A DNA stretch of 64,000 nt from Hyalangium versicolor (GTDB lineage Bacteria; Myxococcota; Myxococcia; Myxococcales; Myxococcaceae). The translations under genes were made by a program, and so were the position numbers. Positions 25,483 to 34,384 of the stretch are shown piece after piece; the first letter of the stretch is position 1; each line of letters starts with the position of its first letter. The stretch covers positions 558,001-622,000 of the forward strand of contig NZ_JAHXBF010000003.1 in NCBI RefSeq assembly GCF_020103695.1, given 5' to 3'. The notes under the pieces were generated by a model, which saw nothing but the letters and a program-made list of their open reading frames with translations, did no database searches and had not been told where the DNA came from.

Positions 25483-26802
25483 ATGCCGAAGAACTTCATC
25501 CTCGACACCAACGTCCTCCTCCACGATCCGCGCAGCATCTACGGCTTCAAGGACAACAACGTCATCATCCCGATCTACGTGATCGAGGAGATCGATCAGT
25601 TCAAGCGCGATCTCTCGGAACTGGGTCGCAACGCACGCCTCGTCACCCGCTATCTGGACTCGTTCCGATCGGAGGGCTCGCTCCGGGAGGGCGTCCCCAT
25701 GCCGCACGGAGGGTTCCTCCGGGTGGGCTTCGCCGACAACAAGCCGCCGCCGGAGCTGGCGGACGGCGACCTGATGGACAACCGGATCCTCGGGGTGGCC
25801 CTCGATCTGATGAAGAAGGAGCCCGACACCGAGGCCGTCTTCATCACCAAGGACACCAACCTGCGCATCCGAGCGGATGCGATGGGTCTCATCGCCGAGG
25901 ACTACGACACCGAGCGTGTCGAGATCACCGAGCTGTACACCGGCTTCACCGAATTGCTCGTCCCGCGCGAGGCGGTGGACCAGATGTACAAGCCCGGCGC
26001 CGAGGTGGAGGTGGCGGGGCTGGACAAGCTCTTCCCCAACCAGTGCATCCTCCTCAAGGACGAGACCAACCCCTCGCACACCGCCATGGGGCGCTTCAAC
26101 GCCACCAAGGGCCGGGTCGTCCCCCTGCTGCGCATCATCAAGGAGGGCATCTGGGGCGTGCGGCCTCGCAACATGGAGCAGGCCTTCGTCCTCGATCTGC
26201 TGCTCAACGATGACATCAAGCTCATCACCATCGTGGGCAAGGCGGGCACCGGCAAGACGCTCATGGCCATCGCCGCGGGGCTCCACAAGGTGACGGAGGA
26301 GAGCCTGTACCACAAGCTGCTGGTGAGCCGGCCCATCTTCCCCCTGGGCCGGGACATCGGGTATCTGCCGGGCAGCGTGGAGGAGAAGCTCAACCCCTGG
26401 ATGCAGCCCATCTTCGACAACGTGGAGTTCCTGATGAACCTCAGCCGCGCCGACAAGAAGGCCGGCCGCGGCTACCACGAACTGGTTGACCTGGGGCTCA
26501 TCGAGATCGAGCCGCTCACGTACATCCGCGGCCGCAGCATCCCCAACCAGTTCATCATCGTGGACGAGGCGCAGAACCTCACCCCCCATGAGGTGAAGAC
26601 CATCATCACCCGCGTGGGCGACAACACGAAGATCGTCCTCACGGGAGATCCCTTCCAGATCGACAACCCCTACGTGGACGCGACCAACAACGGCCTCGTG
26701 CATGTGGTCAACCGCTTCAAGAACGAGAAGATCGCCGGACACATCTCCATGGCCAAGGGTGAGCGCAGCGCCCTGGCCGAGCTCGCGGCGAACTTGCTCT
26801 GA
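25483..26802 (+). CDS. phoH: PhoH-like ATPase with N-terminal PIN domain
   Basis: 439 residues from the ATG at 25483; the frame is open further upstream but that part has no family similarity. The PIN ribonuclease domain starts with FILDTNVLLHDP and carries further acidic residues (DLMDNRILG, ITKDTNLRIRAD) through about residue 130. The PhoH ATPase domain has Walker A GKAGTGKT near residue 254 and Walker B FIIVDEAQN. This PIN-PhoH fusion is widespread and is thought to act as an RNA helicase/nuclease in RNA turnover. A small DUF493 gene follows 30 bases downstream. Confidence 0.95.
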   Translation: MPKNFILDTNVLLHDPRSIYGFKDNNVIIPIYVIEEIDQFKRDLSELGRNARLVTRYLDSFRSEGSLREGVPMPHGGFLRVGFADNKPPPELADGDLMDNRILGVALDLMKKEPDTEAVFITKDTNLRIRADAMGLIAEDYDTERVEITELYTGFTELLVPREAVDQMYKPGAEVEVAGLDKLFPNQCILLKDETNPSHTAMGRFNATKGRVVPLLRIIKEGIWGVRPRNMEQAFVLDLLLNDDIKLITIVGKAGTGKTLMAIAAGLHKVTEESLYHKLLVSRPIFPLGRDIGYLPGSVEEKLNPWMQPIFDNVEFLMNLSRADKKAGRGYHELVDLGLIEIEPLTYIRGRSIPNQFIIVDEAQNLTPHEVKTIITRVGDNTKIVLTGDPFQIDNPYVDATNNGLVHVVNRFKNEKIAGHISMAKGERSALAELAANLL

Positions 26803-26831
26803 GTGCTGCGCCAGAGACGACGAGACGTGCC

Positions 26832-27137
26832 ATGAAGAAGGAAGCCCCCTCCGACACTCCCGGGGAAGGAGAGGAGAAGAAGCCCCTCATCGAGTACCCC
26901 TCCATCTACACCTTCAAGGTGATGGGCATGCAGGAGCATGGCTTCGCCGAGTATGTGCGCCAGCTCTTCAAGCGGCTCATGGGGACGGAGATCTCCCCGG
27001 ACTCCATCCATGAGCAGCCCAGCAGCAAGGGCAAGTACGTCTCCGTGAGCATCTCGGTGTACCTGCTCTCCGAGGAGCACCGCCGGTCCATCTACGCCCA
27101 GCTTCACCAGGAGAAGCGGGTCATCTACTACCTGTGA
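26832..27137 (+). CDS. DUF493 (YbeD-like) family protein
   Basis: 101 residues. After a charged N terminus comes the YbeD-type alpha/beta fold (IEYPSIYTFKVMGMQEHGFAEYVRQL, then KGKYVSVSISVYLLSEEHRRSIYAQL). The family resembles small ligand-binding regulatory domains, but no activity is established. It starts 30 bases after phoH and probably shares its transcript. Confidence 0.85.
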   Translation: MKKEAPSDTPGEGEEKKPLIEYPSIYTFKVMGMQEHGFAEYVRQLFKRLMGTEISPDSIHEQPSSKGKYVSVSISVYLLSEEHRRSIYAQLHQEKRVIYYL

Positions 27138-27225
27138 GTGAACGGCTGCCCCAGCCCCCTCGGGACAAAAGAGTTCGCACCCCCAACTGGAAGTCCCTCC
27201 ATGGTGGGGTATAAGACGAGGTTGC

Positions 27226-27984
27226 ATGAGTCCGGCCGGGCCCTTCCCGCTCTATTACCCTGGTGACGCTCGGCGTGCCTTCGGCTCCGATGAGGCCACG
27301 CGCCGCTTCGCCCGGGTGGCGCAGCTCGAGCCTGGTTCTCGCATCCTCGTGCTCGGCTGTGGCCCGGTCACCGCTCCGGTGCTGCTCGCACGCGATCTCG
27401 GCTGCTCAGTCGTCGCGGCGGACACCGAGGACTCGTTGCTCACCCTGGTCCGTGAACGGGTGAGGGCGCTGGGCCTGGGCGATCGCGTGGAGACGCGCCG
27501 CGTCGACCTGGAGCGGCTCGGGTTCCCCGATGGCGAGTTCGACGCCATCCTCATCCAGGGCCGGGTGTTCTTTCCCCTCGGTGCCACCCTGACGGTGCTC
27601 CGGCGGCTGCTGGCCAGGCGAGGGCGCATCGGCCTGACCTTCCCGGCCCGTGTGGGCCGCTACTCGGCCAAGTCGGCGGTCGAGTTCTGGGAGAAGCGGC
27701 TCGGGATGACCCCTCTGCTCCCTCGCGAACTGCTCCTGGAACTGGAGGCCCATGGCTATGAGCCTGAGTCCGTGGAGACGCTCACGGATCTGGAGCTCGA
27801 TGCCCTGTACCGGGATGTCGAATCCCGCCTGGAGTCTGCACCGGCCGCGGAGGCCGAGGTGATGCGGCAGGAGATCGCCGTGCACCGCGAGCAGAACGGC
27901 AAGGCCGGCGTGAGCTACGCCTTCCTCATCGGCCGCCGCAAGGAGCCGGGAGAGAAGCCGCCGGCGTCGCGAGATCGCGGCTGA
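27226..27984 (+). CDS. SAM-dependent class I methyltransferase
   Basis: 252 residues. Motif I ILVLGCGPVTAPVLLA (about residue 40) and the acidic loop VVAADTE bind SAM. The motif II region FPDGEFDAILIQGRVFFPLG follows. It resembles generic UbiE/type-11 methyltransferases. The substrate cannot be read from the sequence. It is a lone plus-strand gene about 90 bases after the DUF493 gene and convergent with the lipid kinase gene. Confidence 0.85.
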   Translation: MSPAGPFPLYYPGDARRAFGSDEATRRFARVAQLEPGSRILVLGCGPVTAPVLLARDLGCSVVAADTEDSLLTLVRERVRALGLGDRVETRRVDLERLGFPDGEFDAILIQGRVFFPLGATLTVLRRLLARRGRIGLTFPARVGRYSAKSAVEFWEKRLGMTPLLPRELLLELEAHGYEPESVETLTDLELDALYRDVESRLESAPAAEAEVMRQEIAVHREQNGKAGVSYAFLIGRRKEPGEKPPASRDRG

Positions 27985-28158
27985 AGCCTCACCGAGCAGG
28001 GGAGAGAGACCCCGTCGCTCAGGCTCGGCACCAGGCTCCGCAGCGAGCGTGAAGGCCGCTTCGCGCCTCTCGATTCTGACCCCAGAAACGACGAGAGGCC
28101 GGGGGACGAGCCACCGGCCTCACGGATGCTCGCGCGGGTGCGCAGCGCGGGTTGCGGC

Positions 28159-29250
28159 TCAGTTCACCGAGCCGTGGAAGTCCAGCAGGTCCACGGTCTC
28201 GGGAGCCACGGAGAGCTTCACCTCGTCCCGGTAGCCCGCCGCATCGCCACCAATCTGCAGCGGCATCGGCTGGGCGAAGCGGATCGTCACGTCCTTCGCG
28301 TGGAAGTCGTGGATTCCCGCAGGGAACCAGCTGCCGGTCCACAGCTTGGGCAGGTTGGCGAGCACGTTCGCCGCGTTCACCTGACCCAGCCGCACGTGCA
28401 TCATCCCGCGGCGCTGGTGGGCGAAGGGGAACATCCGCAGGCCGTAGCCGTAGAAGGGCATCGTCGCCGCGCCCGCCATCATCAGCTTGCCGCGGAACAT
28501 CGCCTCGCCCGGAGCGATCGGCTCGCCCACCGCGCTGCCATCCGGACCCAGACGGTACGCCTCGTGCGCGCCGTTGATGACCTCGCACTCCACCCACGTG
28601 GAGTTCATCAGGTAGTGCGGCACCGTCTTGAAGGCCACCGCGGAGAAGTACCCGCCGCTGCCCGTCAGCACCTTCTTGAAGAGACCCTTGCCCAGGTTCT
28701 CCTTCACCCAGATGTAGTCGTTGAGCAGCTTGCCATCCACGCCCAGGCCCGCGAACGGAGTGCGCTGGCCGTCCACCATCACCATGTTCATGCGGCGCAG
28801 GCCCGCCACGTCACCCGAGAGAGCGCGCACCACGTCTTGAAGAATGCCGTCGCCGCTGGGGCTCGAGGCGTTCACGAAGTTCGCCAGCCCGTTGCCCGTG
28901 CCCAGCTTCAGCACGCCAAAGCGGGGCATCGGCTTGCCCGAGAAGCGGCCCCGGGACTCGGTCTGGCGGAGGAACTCGTTCACGAAGCCCATGAACGTGC
29001 CGTCACCGCCACCGGTGAACACCATCGGGTAGCCGCGCTCCAGCACCGTCTGCGTAATCCGCCGCGCATCCAGCGGCGAGCGCGACAGGAACAGGTCCTC
29101 CTCGGGGACCACATGCGAGAGGGACTTCACCACCCGCGCGTCCACCTTGCGCGCATTGGCGTTCAGCAGCACGGCGACCTTGGGCTCCGGAGCGACGGTC
29201 GTCGCGGGAACCTGAAGGAGATCCGGGGAACGCAGGGGCTGAACCAGCAT
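28159..29250 (-). CDS. Diacylglycerol/lipid kinase family protein
   Basis: 363 residues. The diacylglycerol-kinase catalytic domain is clear: VAVLLNANARK near residue 25, then VFTGGGDGTFMGFVNEFL with the GGDGT nucleotide loop, then FGVLKLGTGNGLANFV. It likely phosphorylates diacylglycerol, a sphingoid base or another lipid at the inner membrane face. It is about 60 residues longer than YegS-type enzymes. Its 5' end faces dnaK, sharing a 380-base intergenic region. Confidence 0.9.
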   Translation of the reverse strand: MLVQPLRSPDLLQVPATTVAPEPKVAVLLNANARKVDARVVKSLSHVVPEEDLFLSRSPLDARRITQTVLERGYPMVFTGGGDGTFMGFVNEFLRQTESRGRFSGKPMPRFGVLKLGTGNGLANFVNASSPSGDGILQDVVRALSGDVAGLRRMNMVMVDGQRTPFAGLGVDGKLLNDYIWVKENLGKGLFKKVLTGSGGYFSAVAFKTVPHYLMNSTWVECEVINGAHEAYRLGPDGSAVGEPIAPGEAMFRGKLMMAGAATMPFYGYGLRMFPFAHQRRGMMHVRLGQVNAANVLANLPKLWTGSWFPAGIHDFHAKDVTIRFAQPMPLQIGGDAAGYRDEVKLSVAPETVDLLDFHGSVN

Positions 29251-29632
29251 GGGGGGCAGACTCCTGGAATAAAGGAACTGTCATTGCGCGATGCAGCGCC
29301 GCCGCCCACGACTGCACATTCCTAGCCAACAGCCGACGCGAGGCGTCAACCGAAGGCTGAGAAAGTGATTTCAAGGGGTTAACGTTAGGTGTACCCGGGG
29401 TCGGAGCGAGTGATCGCTACCCAACGGTGACGGCAGTGTAGAGCGCGTTACGCACCTTTGACGGCTCGGTGGCGAACGCGTGACGCGCCCGGTCGTCCTC
29501 CAGGCTGCCCGCAGGCCCCTTCGAGCGCCTGCTCGGCTCCACCGCTCGTAGGTTTGACACCCCCACATCGGTGGTTACGTTGGGCATACCTGAGGATTTG
29601 CAGGAAAAACTCAGTAGTTTCCGGAGGATACC
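29251..29632. promoter_or_regulatory. Divergent lipid kinase/dnaK intergenic region
   Basis: 382 bases without a gene. Toward dnaK there is TTGACA (29555-29560), a 16-base spacer and a weak TACGTT (29577-29582), then GGAGG 4 bases before the GTG start. No CIRCE element and no clear heat-shock promoter pair was found, so regulation by HrcA is not supported here. Confidence 0.4.
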
Positions 29633-31543
29633 GTGGGCAAGATCATTGGAATCGACCTGGGCACCACCAACAGCGTGGTGGCGATCATGGAGGGTCGCGA
29701 GCCCAAGGTCATCGTCAACGAGGAAGGTAGCCGGATCACCCCTTCGGTCGTCGCGTTCACCAAGGACGGGGAGCGGCTGGTGGGCCAGGTTGCCAAGCGC
29801 CAGTCCATCACCAACCCCGAGCGCACCGTCTACTCCATCAAGCGTTTCATGGGGCGGCGCTTCGAGGAGACGGGTGACGAGGCCAAGCTGGTTCCCTACA
29901 AGGTGGTACGCGGGCCGCACGGCGACGCGCGCGTGGAGATCGACGGCAAGCAGTACAGCCCGCCGGAGATCTCGGCGCAGGTGCTGCTCAAGCTGAAGCG
30001 CGCCGCGGAGAACTACCTGGGCGAGAAGGTGACGGAGGCCGTCATCACCGTCCCGGCGTACTTCAACGACGCCCAGCGCCAGGCCACCAAGGATGCCGGT
30101 GAGATCGCCGGCCTCACCGTGCGCCGCATCGTGAACGAGCCGACCGCCGCCGCGCTCGCGTACGGCCTGGACAAGAAGAAGGACGAGAAGATCGCCGTCT
30201 ATGACTTCGGCGGCGGCACGTTCGATATCTCCATCCTCGAGGTGGGTGAGAACGTGGTGGACGTGCTCGCCACCAACGGTGACACGCACCTGGGCGGCGA
30301 CAACATCGACCAGCGGATCATGGACTGGCTGATCACCGAGTTCAAGAAGGACAGCGGGCTCGACATCAGCAAGGACAAGATGGTGCTCCAGCGCCTGAAG
30401 GAGGCGGCGGAGAAGGCCAAGATCGAGCTGTCCAGCGCGATGGAGACGGAGATCAACCTCCCGTTCCTCACCGCGGACGCGTCCGGCCCCAAGCACCTCA
30501 ATGTCAAGCTGACGCGCGCCAAGTTCGAGGCGATGATCGACGATCTCATCGAGCGCTCGCTGGAGCCGTGCCGCAAGTGCCTGAAGGACTCGGGCGTGGA
30601 CTTGAAGGACCTCAACGAGGTGGTCCTCGTGGGCGGCAGCACCCGTATCCCGAGGGTGAAGGAGGCGGTGCAGCGGCTGTTCGGCAAGAAGCCGAACGAG
30701 AGCGTGAACCCGGACGAGGTGGTGGCCGTCGGCGCGGCGGTGCAGGCCGGCGTGCTCTCGGGCGAGGTAAAGGACATCCTGCTGCTGGACGTCACCCCGC
30801 TGTCGCTCGGCGTGGAGACCCTGGGCGGCGTGATGACCAAGCTCATCGAGCGCAACACGACGATCCCCACCCGCAAGTCGGAGACGTTCTCCACGGCCGC
30901 GGACAGCCAGACGCAGGTGGAGATCCACGTGCTGCAGGGTGAGCGCGACATGGCCACCGACAACCGCAGCCTGGGCCGCTTCCACCTGACGGGCCTGCCT
31001 CCGGCGCCGCGCGGCGTGCCTCAGATCGAGGTGACGTTCGACATCGACGCCAACGGCATCCTGAACGTGAGCGCCAAGGACAAGGCCACGGGCAAGGAGC
31101 AGAAGGTCCAGATCACCCACTCCTCCGGTCTGGCGAAGGAAGAGGTGGAGAAGATGGTCAACCAGGCGCGGGAGAACGAGGCCGCCGACAAGTCTCGCCG
31201 CGAGCTGGTGGAAGTGAAGAACCAGGCCGAGAGCCAGGCGTACGCCGCCGAGAAGATGATCAAGGAGAACAAGGACAAGCTGTCCGCGGACTCCGTGAAG
31301 TCGCTCGAGGAGGCGGTGGCCAACCTCAACAAGGTCCGCGAGGGCCAGGACAAGGACGCCATCAAGTCCGCGCTCGATGCCCTGCAGCAGGTCAGCTACA
31401 AGATCGCGGAGGAGATGTACAAGGCCACCGGTCAGGCCGGCGGCGCGCCTCCGCCTCCGGGCGCCGGTGGTCCCTCCGCCGCGCCGGGCAGCCAGGCCAC
31501 GCCGAAGGATGACGTGGTGGATGCGGAGTTCCGCCAGTCCTGA
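29633..31543 (+). CDS. dnaK: Molecular chaperone DnaK (Hsp70)
   Basis: 636 residues, standard Hsp70 length. The ATPase domain starts [18 protein letters not shown], includes [21 protein letters not shown] and the phosphate-2 loop [15 protein letters not shown]. The substrate-binding domain ([14 protein letters not shown]) and helical lid follow, and the C-terminal tail is Gly/Pro-rich and ends DDVVDAEF. Start is GTG with GGAGG upstream. No grpE or dnaJ is adjacent, so this copy is outside the usual operon; myxobacteria often carry several Hsp70s. Confidence 0.98.
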   Translation: MGKIIGIDLGTTNSVVAIMEGREPKVIVNEEGSRITPSVVAFTKDGERLVGQVAKRQSITNPERTVYSIKRFMGRRFEETGDEAKLVPYKVVRGPHGDARVEIDGKQYSPPEISAQVLLKLKRAAENYLGEKVTEAVITVPAYFNDAQRQATKDAGEIAGLTVRRIVNEPTAAALAYGLDKKKDEKIAVYDFGGGTFDISILEVGENVVDVLATNGDTHLGGDNIDQRIMDWLITEFKKDSGLDISKDKMVLQRLKEAAEKAKIELSSAMETEINLPFLTADASGPKHLNVKLTRAKFEAMIDDLIERSLEPCRKCLKDSGVDLKDLNEVVLVGGSTRIPRVKEAVQRLFGKKPNESVNPDEVVAVGAAVQAGVLSGEVKDILLLDVTPLSLGVETLGGVMTKLIERNTTIPTRKSETFSTAADSQTQVEIHVLQGERDMATDNRSLGRFHLTGLPPAPRGVPQIEVTFDIDANGILNVSAKDKATGKEQKVQITHSSGLAKEEVEKMVNQARENEAADKSRRELVEVKNQAESQAYAAEKMIKENKDKLSADSVKSLEEAVANLNKVREGQDKDAIKSALDALQQVSYKIAEEMYKATGQAGGAPPPPGAGGPSAAPGSQATPKDDVVDAEFRQS

Positions 31544-31572
31544 GTGACATAGGCTGAAGCTGAGTGAATGAG

Positions 31573-31617
31573 AAGGGCCGGTGCCTCCTGAAGTGGGGAC
31601 CGGCCCTTCGTCTTTTT
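31573..31617 (+). terminator. Rho-independent terminator of dnaK
   Basis: Perfect 10-bp stem AAGGGCCGGT / ACCGGCCCTT with a 16-base loop and TCTTTTT tail, 29 bases after the dnaK stop. Confidence 0.9.
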
Positions 31618-31758
31618 GCACATGGGCTCGTGCCCGATGCCCTGTCGTGCGGCGTCCAGGCGAGCTTCCTCAAAGGGCGCACCTCATGTGCGCCCGGACG
31701 CGGTGACGCGGTGCACTTCAAATAGGCGAGGAGGCAGGGCTAACATGCTTGCCCTCCC

Positions 31759-34326
31759 GTGACCCACCCAACGTCCCTTCCCCAAGCCGCGCAGGCCTTC
31801 CGCCGTTTCTTCGGCGAGCTGCGCGAGACGTACCTCGAGCGAGAGACGCTCTTCACCCAGATCGAGCTGGCGCTGCTGTGCCGCGAGCATGTGCTCGTGG
31901 TCGGCCCTCCGGGGACGGCCAAGAGCGCCATCGCCAGCGCGGTGCTCGGACGCATCGTGGACGAGAAGACCGGGGGACCCTCGCTCTTCGCCAAGCAGAT
32001 CGCCGAGTCCACCGTGCAGACCGACCTCATCGGTCCGGTGGACTTCAAGGTGCTCACCGAGACGGGCCGCACCGAGTACATCACCGATGACGGCATGCTG
32101 GGCGCCGTCCACGCGTTCCTCGACGAGGTGTTCGATGGGCGCGACATGCTGCTGCGCTCCATCCTCAACGTGCTGCACGAGCGCGAGCTCAAGCACGGCC
32201 GCCGGGTGACGAGCGGGCGCATCGAGTGCGCCATCATGACGAGCAACCGGTACCTCTCCGAGGTGCTCGCCCGCTCGCCGGAGCTGCTGTTGGCCTTCGC
32301 CGACCGGCTCAGCTTCATCGCCTTCGTGCCCAAGTCCTTCGCTCGCCGCGCCAGCCGCGCCGCCATGCTCCACCGCTTCATGCACGGGGCCCGGCCGGAT
32401 CTGCGCGTGTCGCTGACCCTGCAGCAGCTCGATCTGCTCCAGGAGGCCGTGGAGAAGGTGAAGGTCTCCAGCCAGGTGCTCGAGGGCGTGGAGTTGCTGG
32501 CGGACGGCCTGGAGCGTTCGTTGTCCGCACAGGTGGCCAAGCTGCCCGACTACGTGCCCACCAAGTACTTCTCGCAGCGCTCGGTGGTGAAGGCGCTCTG
32601 GGCGCTCAAGGCCGCCGTGGTGCGCGATCAGATCTACCAGCATCCGGATCGGCAGCTCGAGGCGACCATCGAGGATCTGGAGGCGCTGCGCTGGTTCTTC
32701 CTGCTCGGAGGCCCTTCCTCCGCCGACGCCGAGGCGCTCCTCAAGGTGGCTGTGGATCCCCGAGAGCGGGCGCAGCTGGAGATCGTCCGGCTGGAGCAGC
32801 GGACCTTCGATGAGACGCTCGCCAAGGTGCGCAACGAGCTGGTCTCCGGCGTGGAGCGCGAGGCCACCGCGCTGGCGGCGGGGGAGGATCTCTCGGCCGC
32901 CGAGGCGCTGGCGCGCAGCTTCCAGCCGGGGCTCGCGTCCATCACCGCCCAGCGCCTGCTGGTGAAGCTCGTTCCGGGGCCTCGGCACCAGGACAACCGC
33001 TCGCCCTTGCTCGGAGCGGCCCGCGGGCTCGTCACCGCGGTGGAGCAGCGGCTGGCCCGTGGGATGACTTCGCAGCAGGGCGATCCGGCTGCCGCTGGCG
33101 GTGTCAACGCGCCCGAAGGCCGAGGTGGGCTCCAGCTCCTGACCTCCTTCAAGGATGCGTTGGAGCTGTGCCGTTCCGTCCCCGAGCTGCGGAGCCAGTT
33201 CAACCCGCTGTGCGAATCTTCCGCGCGGCTGCTGGAGCAGATGCTGGAGATGATCGCCCTGTCCGCCGAGGGCGTGGAGTTCGAGGACGGGCTCAAAATC
33301 GAAGGTCTGGTCGCGCTGGCCGACAACCTGGAGGAGGAGATCTCCCAGGTGTCCGCGCTGTCCGGGCTGCTGGCCGAGGGCGCGCCCGCGGCGATGGAGC
33401 GGCTCCGGGTGGCGGACATGGCCGTGCGCCGGCGGGTCGTCAGCTCGTTGCGGCGGCGCGCGGCGGCCGCCTTCCAGGCTCCGAGGCCCGCCGGCAAGCG
33501 GGATCCGTTCGAGACGCTCTCCACGGACTCGCGGCGCCTCACCCAGCTCGAGAAATCGCTGCAGGTACTGGATCCGTCGCAGCCGGGCCTGAAGCAGGAG
33601 CTGCTCCAGCCGCTCGGGTTGGCCTACGCGAAGCAGGTTCTGTCCACCACGCCGTTCGAGCGCATCGAGCAGTACGCCCGCGCCGCGCAGATGGTGGCGG
33701 AGAATCTCCGGCAGGAGGGCTTGTCTCCCGATGCCGTCATCGCCGCATGCCGGGACATCATCGAACAGCGGCTCGTCGAGCACGCCCGCATGCTGTCTCG
33801 GGAGGTGGCGAGCCCTCCGCCCGCGCCCAACGCCGTGGTCAACGGAGACGCCTACACGTTCTACCGCAACAGTTTCTCCGTCCGGGCCCCGGATGGGGAG
33901 CTGGCCGCGCTGCTCGGGCTGGACAACCAGCTCTCCTTCGCGCAGCCCCAGACGGCGGCCTCGTTCCTGTCGGATGGTGTCCGCCAGGCGGTGGCGCAGG
34001 CCGAACTCGTCTTCGCCCACACGCGCATCAAGTACCTGCGCAGTTGGTTGACCCAGTTGCTCACCGTGCTGCTGCCTGAGCTCGAGGCGCCCAAGGGAAA
34101 GGCGGAGGCGGAGCGCACCTTCGAGCGGCTGGTGCGCAGCCGGTTCCCACTGCTCGCGCTCAAGGAGGGCGAGCTGGTGCGGCTGCGAGGTGTGCTGGGC
34201 ACGCTGGGAGCCATGCAGGGCGAGTTGGGCGAGTCCGCGAAGAAGCTCTCGCTCCAGTTGCGCGGCATCGATGAGGACTTCGGACGCTTCAGCAAGCGCG
34301 TCCTGGAGATGCGGACGACGCTGTGA
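31759..34326 (+). CDS. MoxR-family AAA+ ATPase (RavA-like), long form
   Basis: 855 residues, starting with GTG. The N-terminal 300 residues are a MoxR AAA+ module: Walker A VVGPPGTAKSAIA near residue 50, Walker B AFLDEVFDG, sensor segment IMTSNR, and a lid. The C-terminal 550 residues are helical and charged, with several heptad-like stretches, and match no domain I can name; typical MoxR proteins are about 330 residues and RavA about 500. A VWA protein follows 58 bases downstream, the pairing seen for RavA-ViaA and MoxR-VWA systems, in which the ATPase remodels partner complexes with the VWA protein as adaptor. Confidence 0.92.
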   Translation: MTHPTSLPQAAQAFRRFFGELRETYLERETLFTQIELALLCREHVLVVGPPGTAKSAIASAVLGRIVDEKTGGPSLFAKQIAESTVQTDLIGPVDFKVLTETGRTEYITDDGMLGAVHAFLDEVFDGRDMLLRSILNVLHERELKHGRRVTSGRIECAIMTSNRYLSEVLARSPELLLAFADRLSFIAFVPKSFARRASRAAMLHRFMHGARPDLRVSLTLQQLDLLQEAVEKVKVSSQVLEGVELLADGLERSLSAQVAKLPDYVPTKYFSQRSVVKALWALKAAVVRDQIYQHPDRQLEATIEDLEALRWFFLLGGPSSADAEALLKVAVDPRERAQLEIVRLEQRTFDETLAKVRNELVSGVEREATALAAGEDLSAAEALARSFQPGLASITAQRLLVKLVPGPRHQDNRSPLLGAARGLVTAVEQRLARGMTSQQGDPAAAGGVNAPEGRGGLQLLTSFKDALELCRSVPELRSQFNPLCESSARLLEQMLEMIALSAEGVEFEDGLKIEGLVALADNLEEEISQVSALSGLLAEGAPAAMERLRVADMAVRRRVVSSLRRRAAAAFQAPRPAGKRDPFETLSTDSRRLTQLEKSLQVLDPSQPGLKQELLQPLGLAYAKQVLSTTPFERIEQYARAAQMVAENLRQEGLSPDAVIAACRDIIEQRLVEHARMLSREVASPPPAPNAVVNGDAYTFYRNSFSVRAPDGELAALLGLDNQLSFAQPQTAASFLSDGVRQAVAQAELVFAHTRIKYLRSWLTQLLTVLLPELEAPKGKAEAERTFERLVRSRFPLLALKEGELVRLRGVLGTLGAMQGELGESAKKLSLQLRGIDEDFGRFSKRVLEMRTTL

Positions 34327-34384
34327 GTGCTCTGGCCTTTCAGTGCGCTGTGCCGCGTGAGGCGGCTCTCGGGAGGCGCTGAGC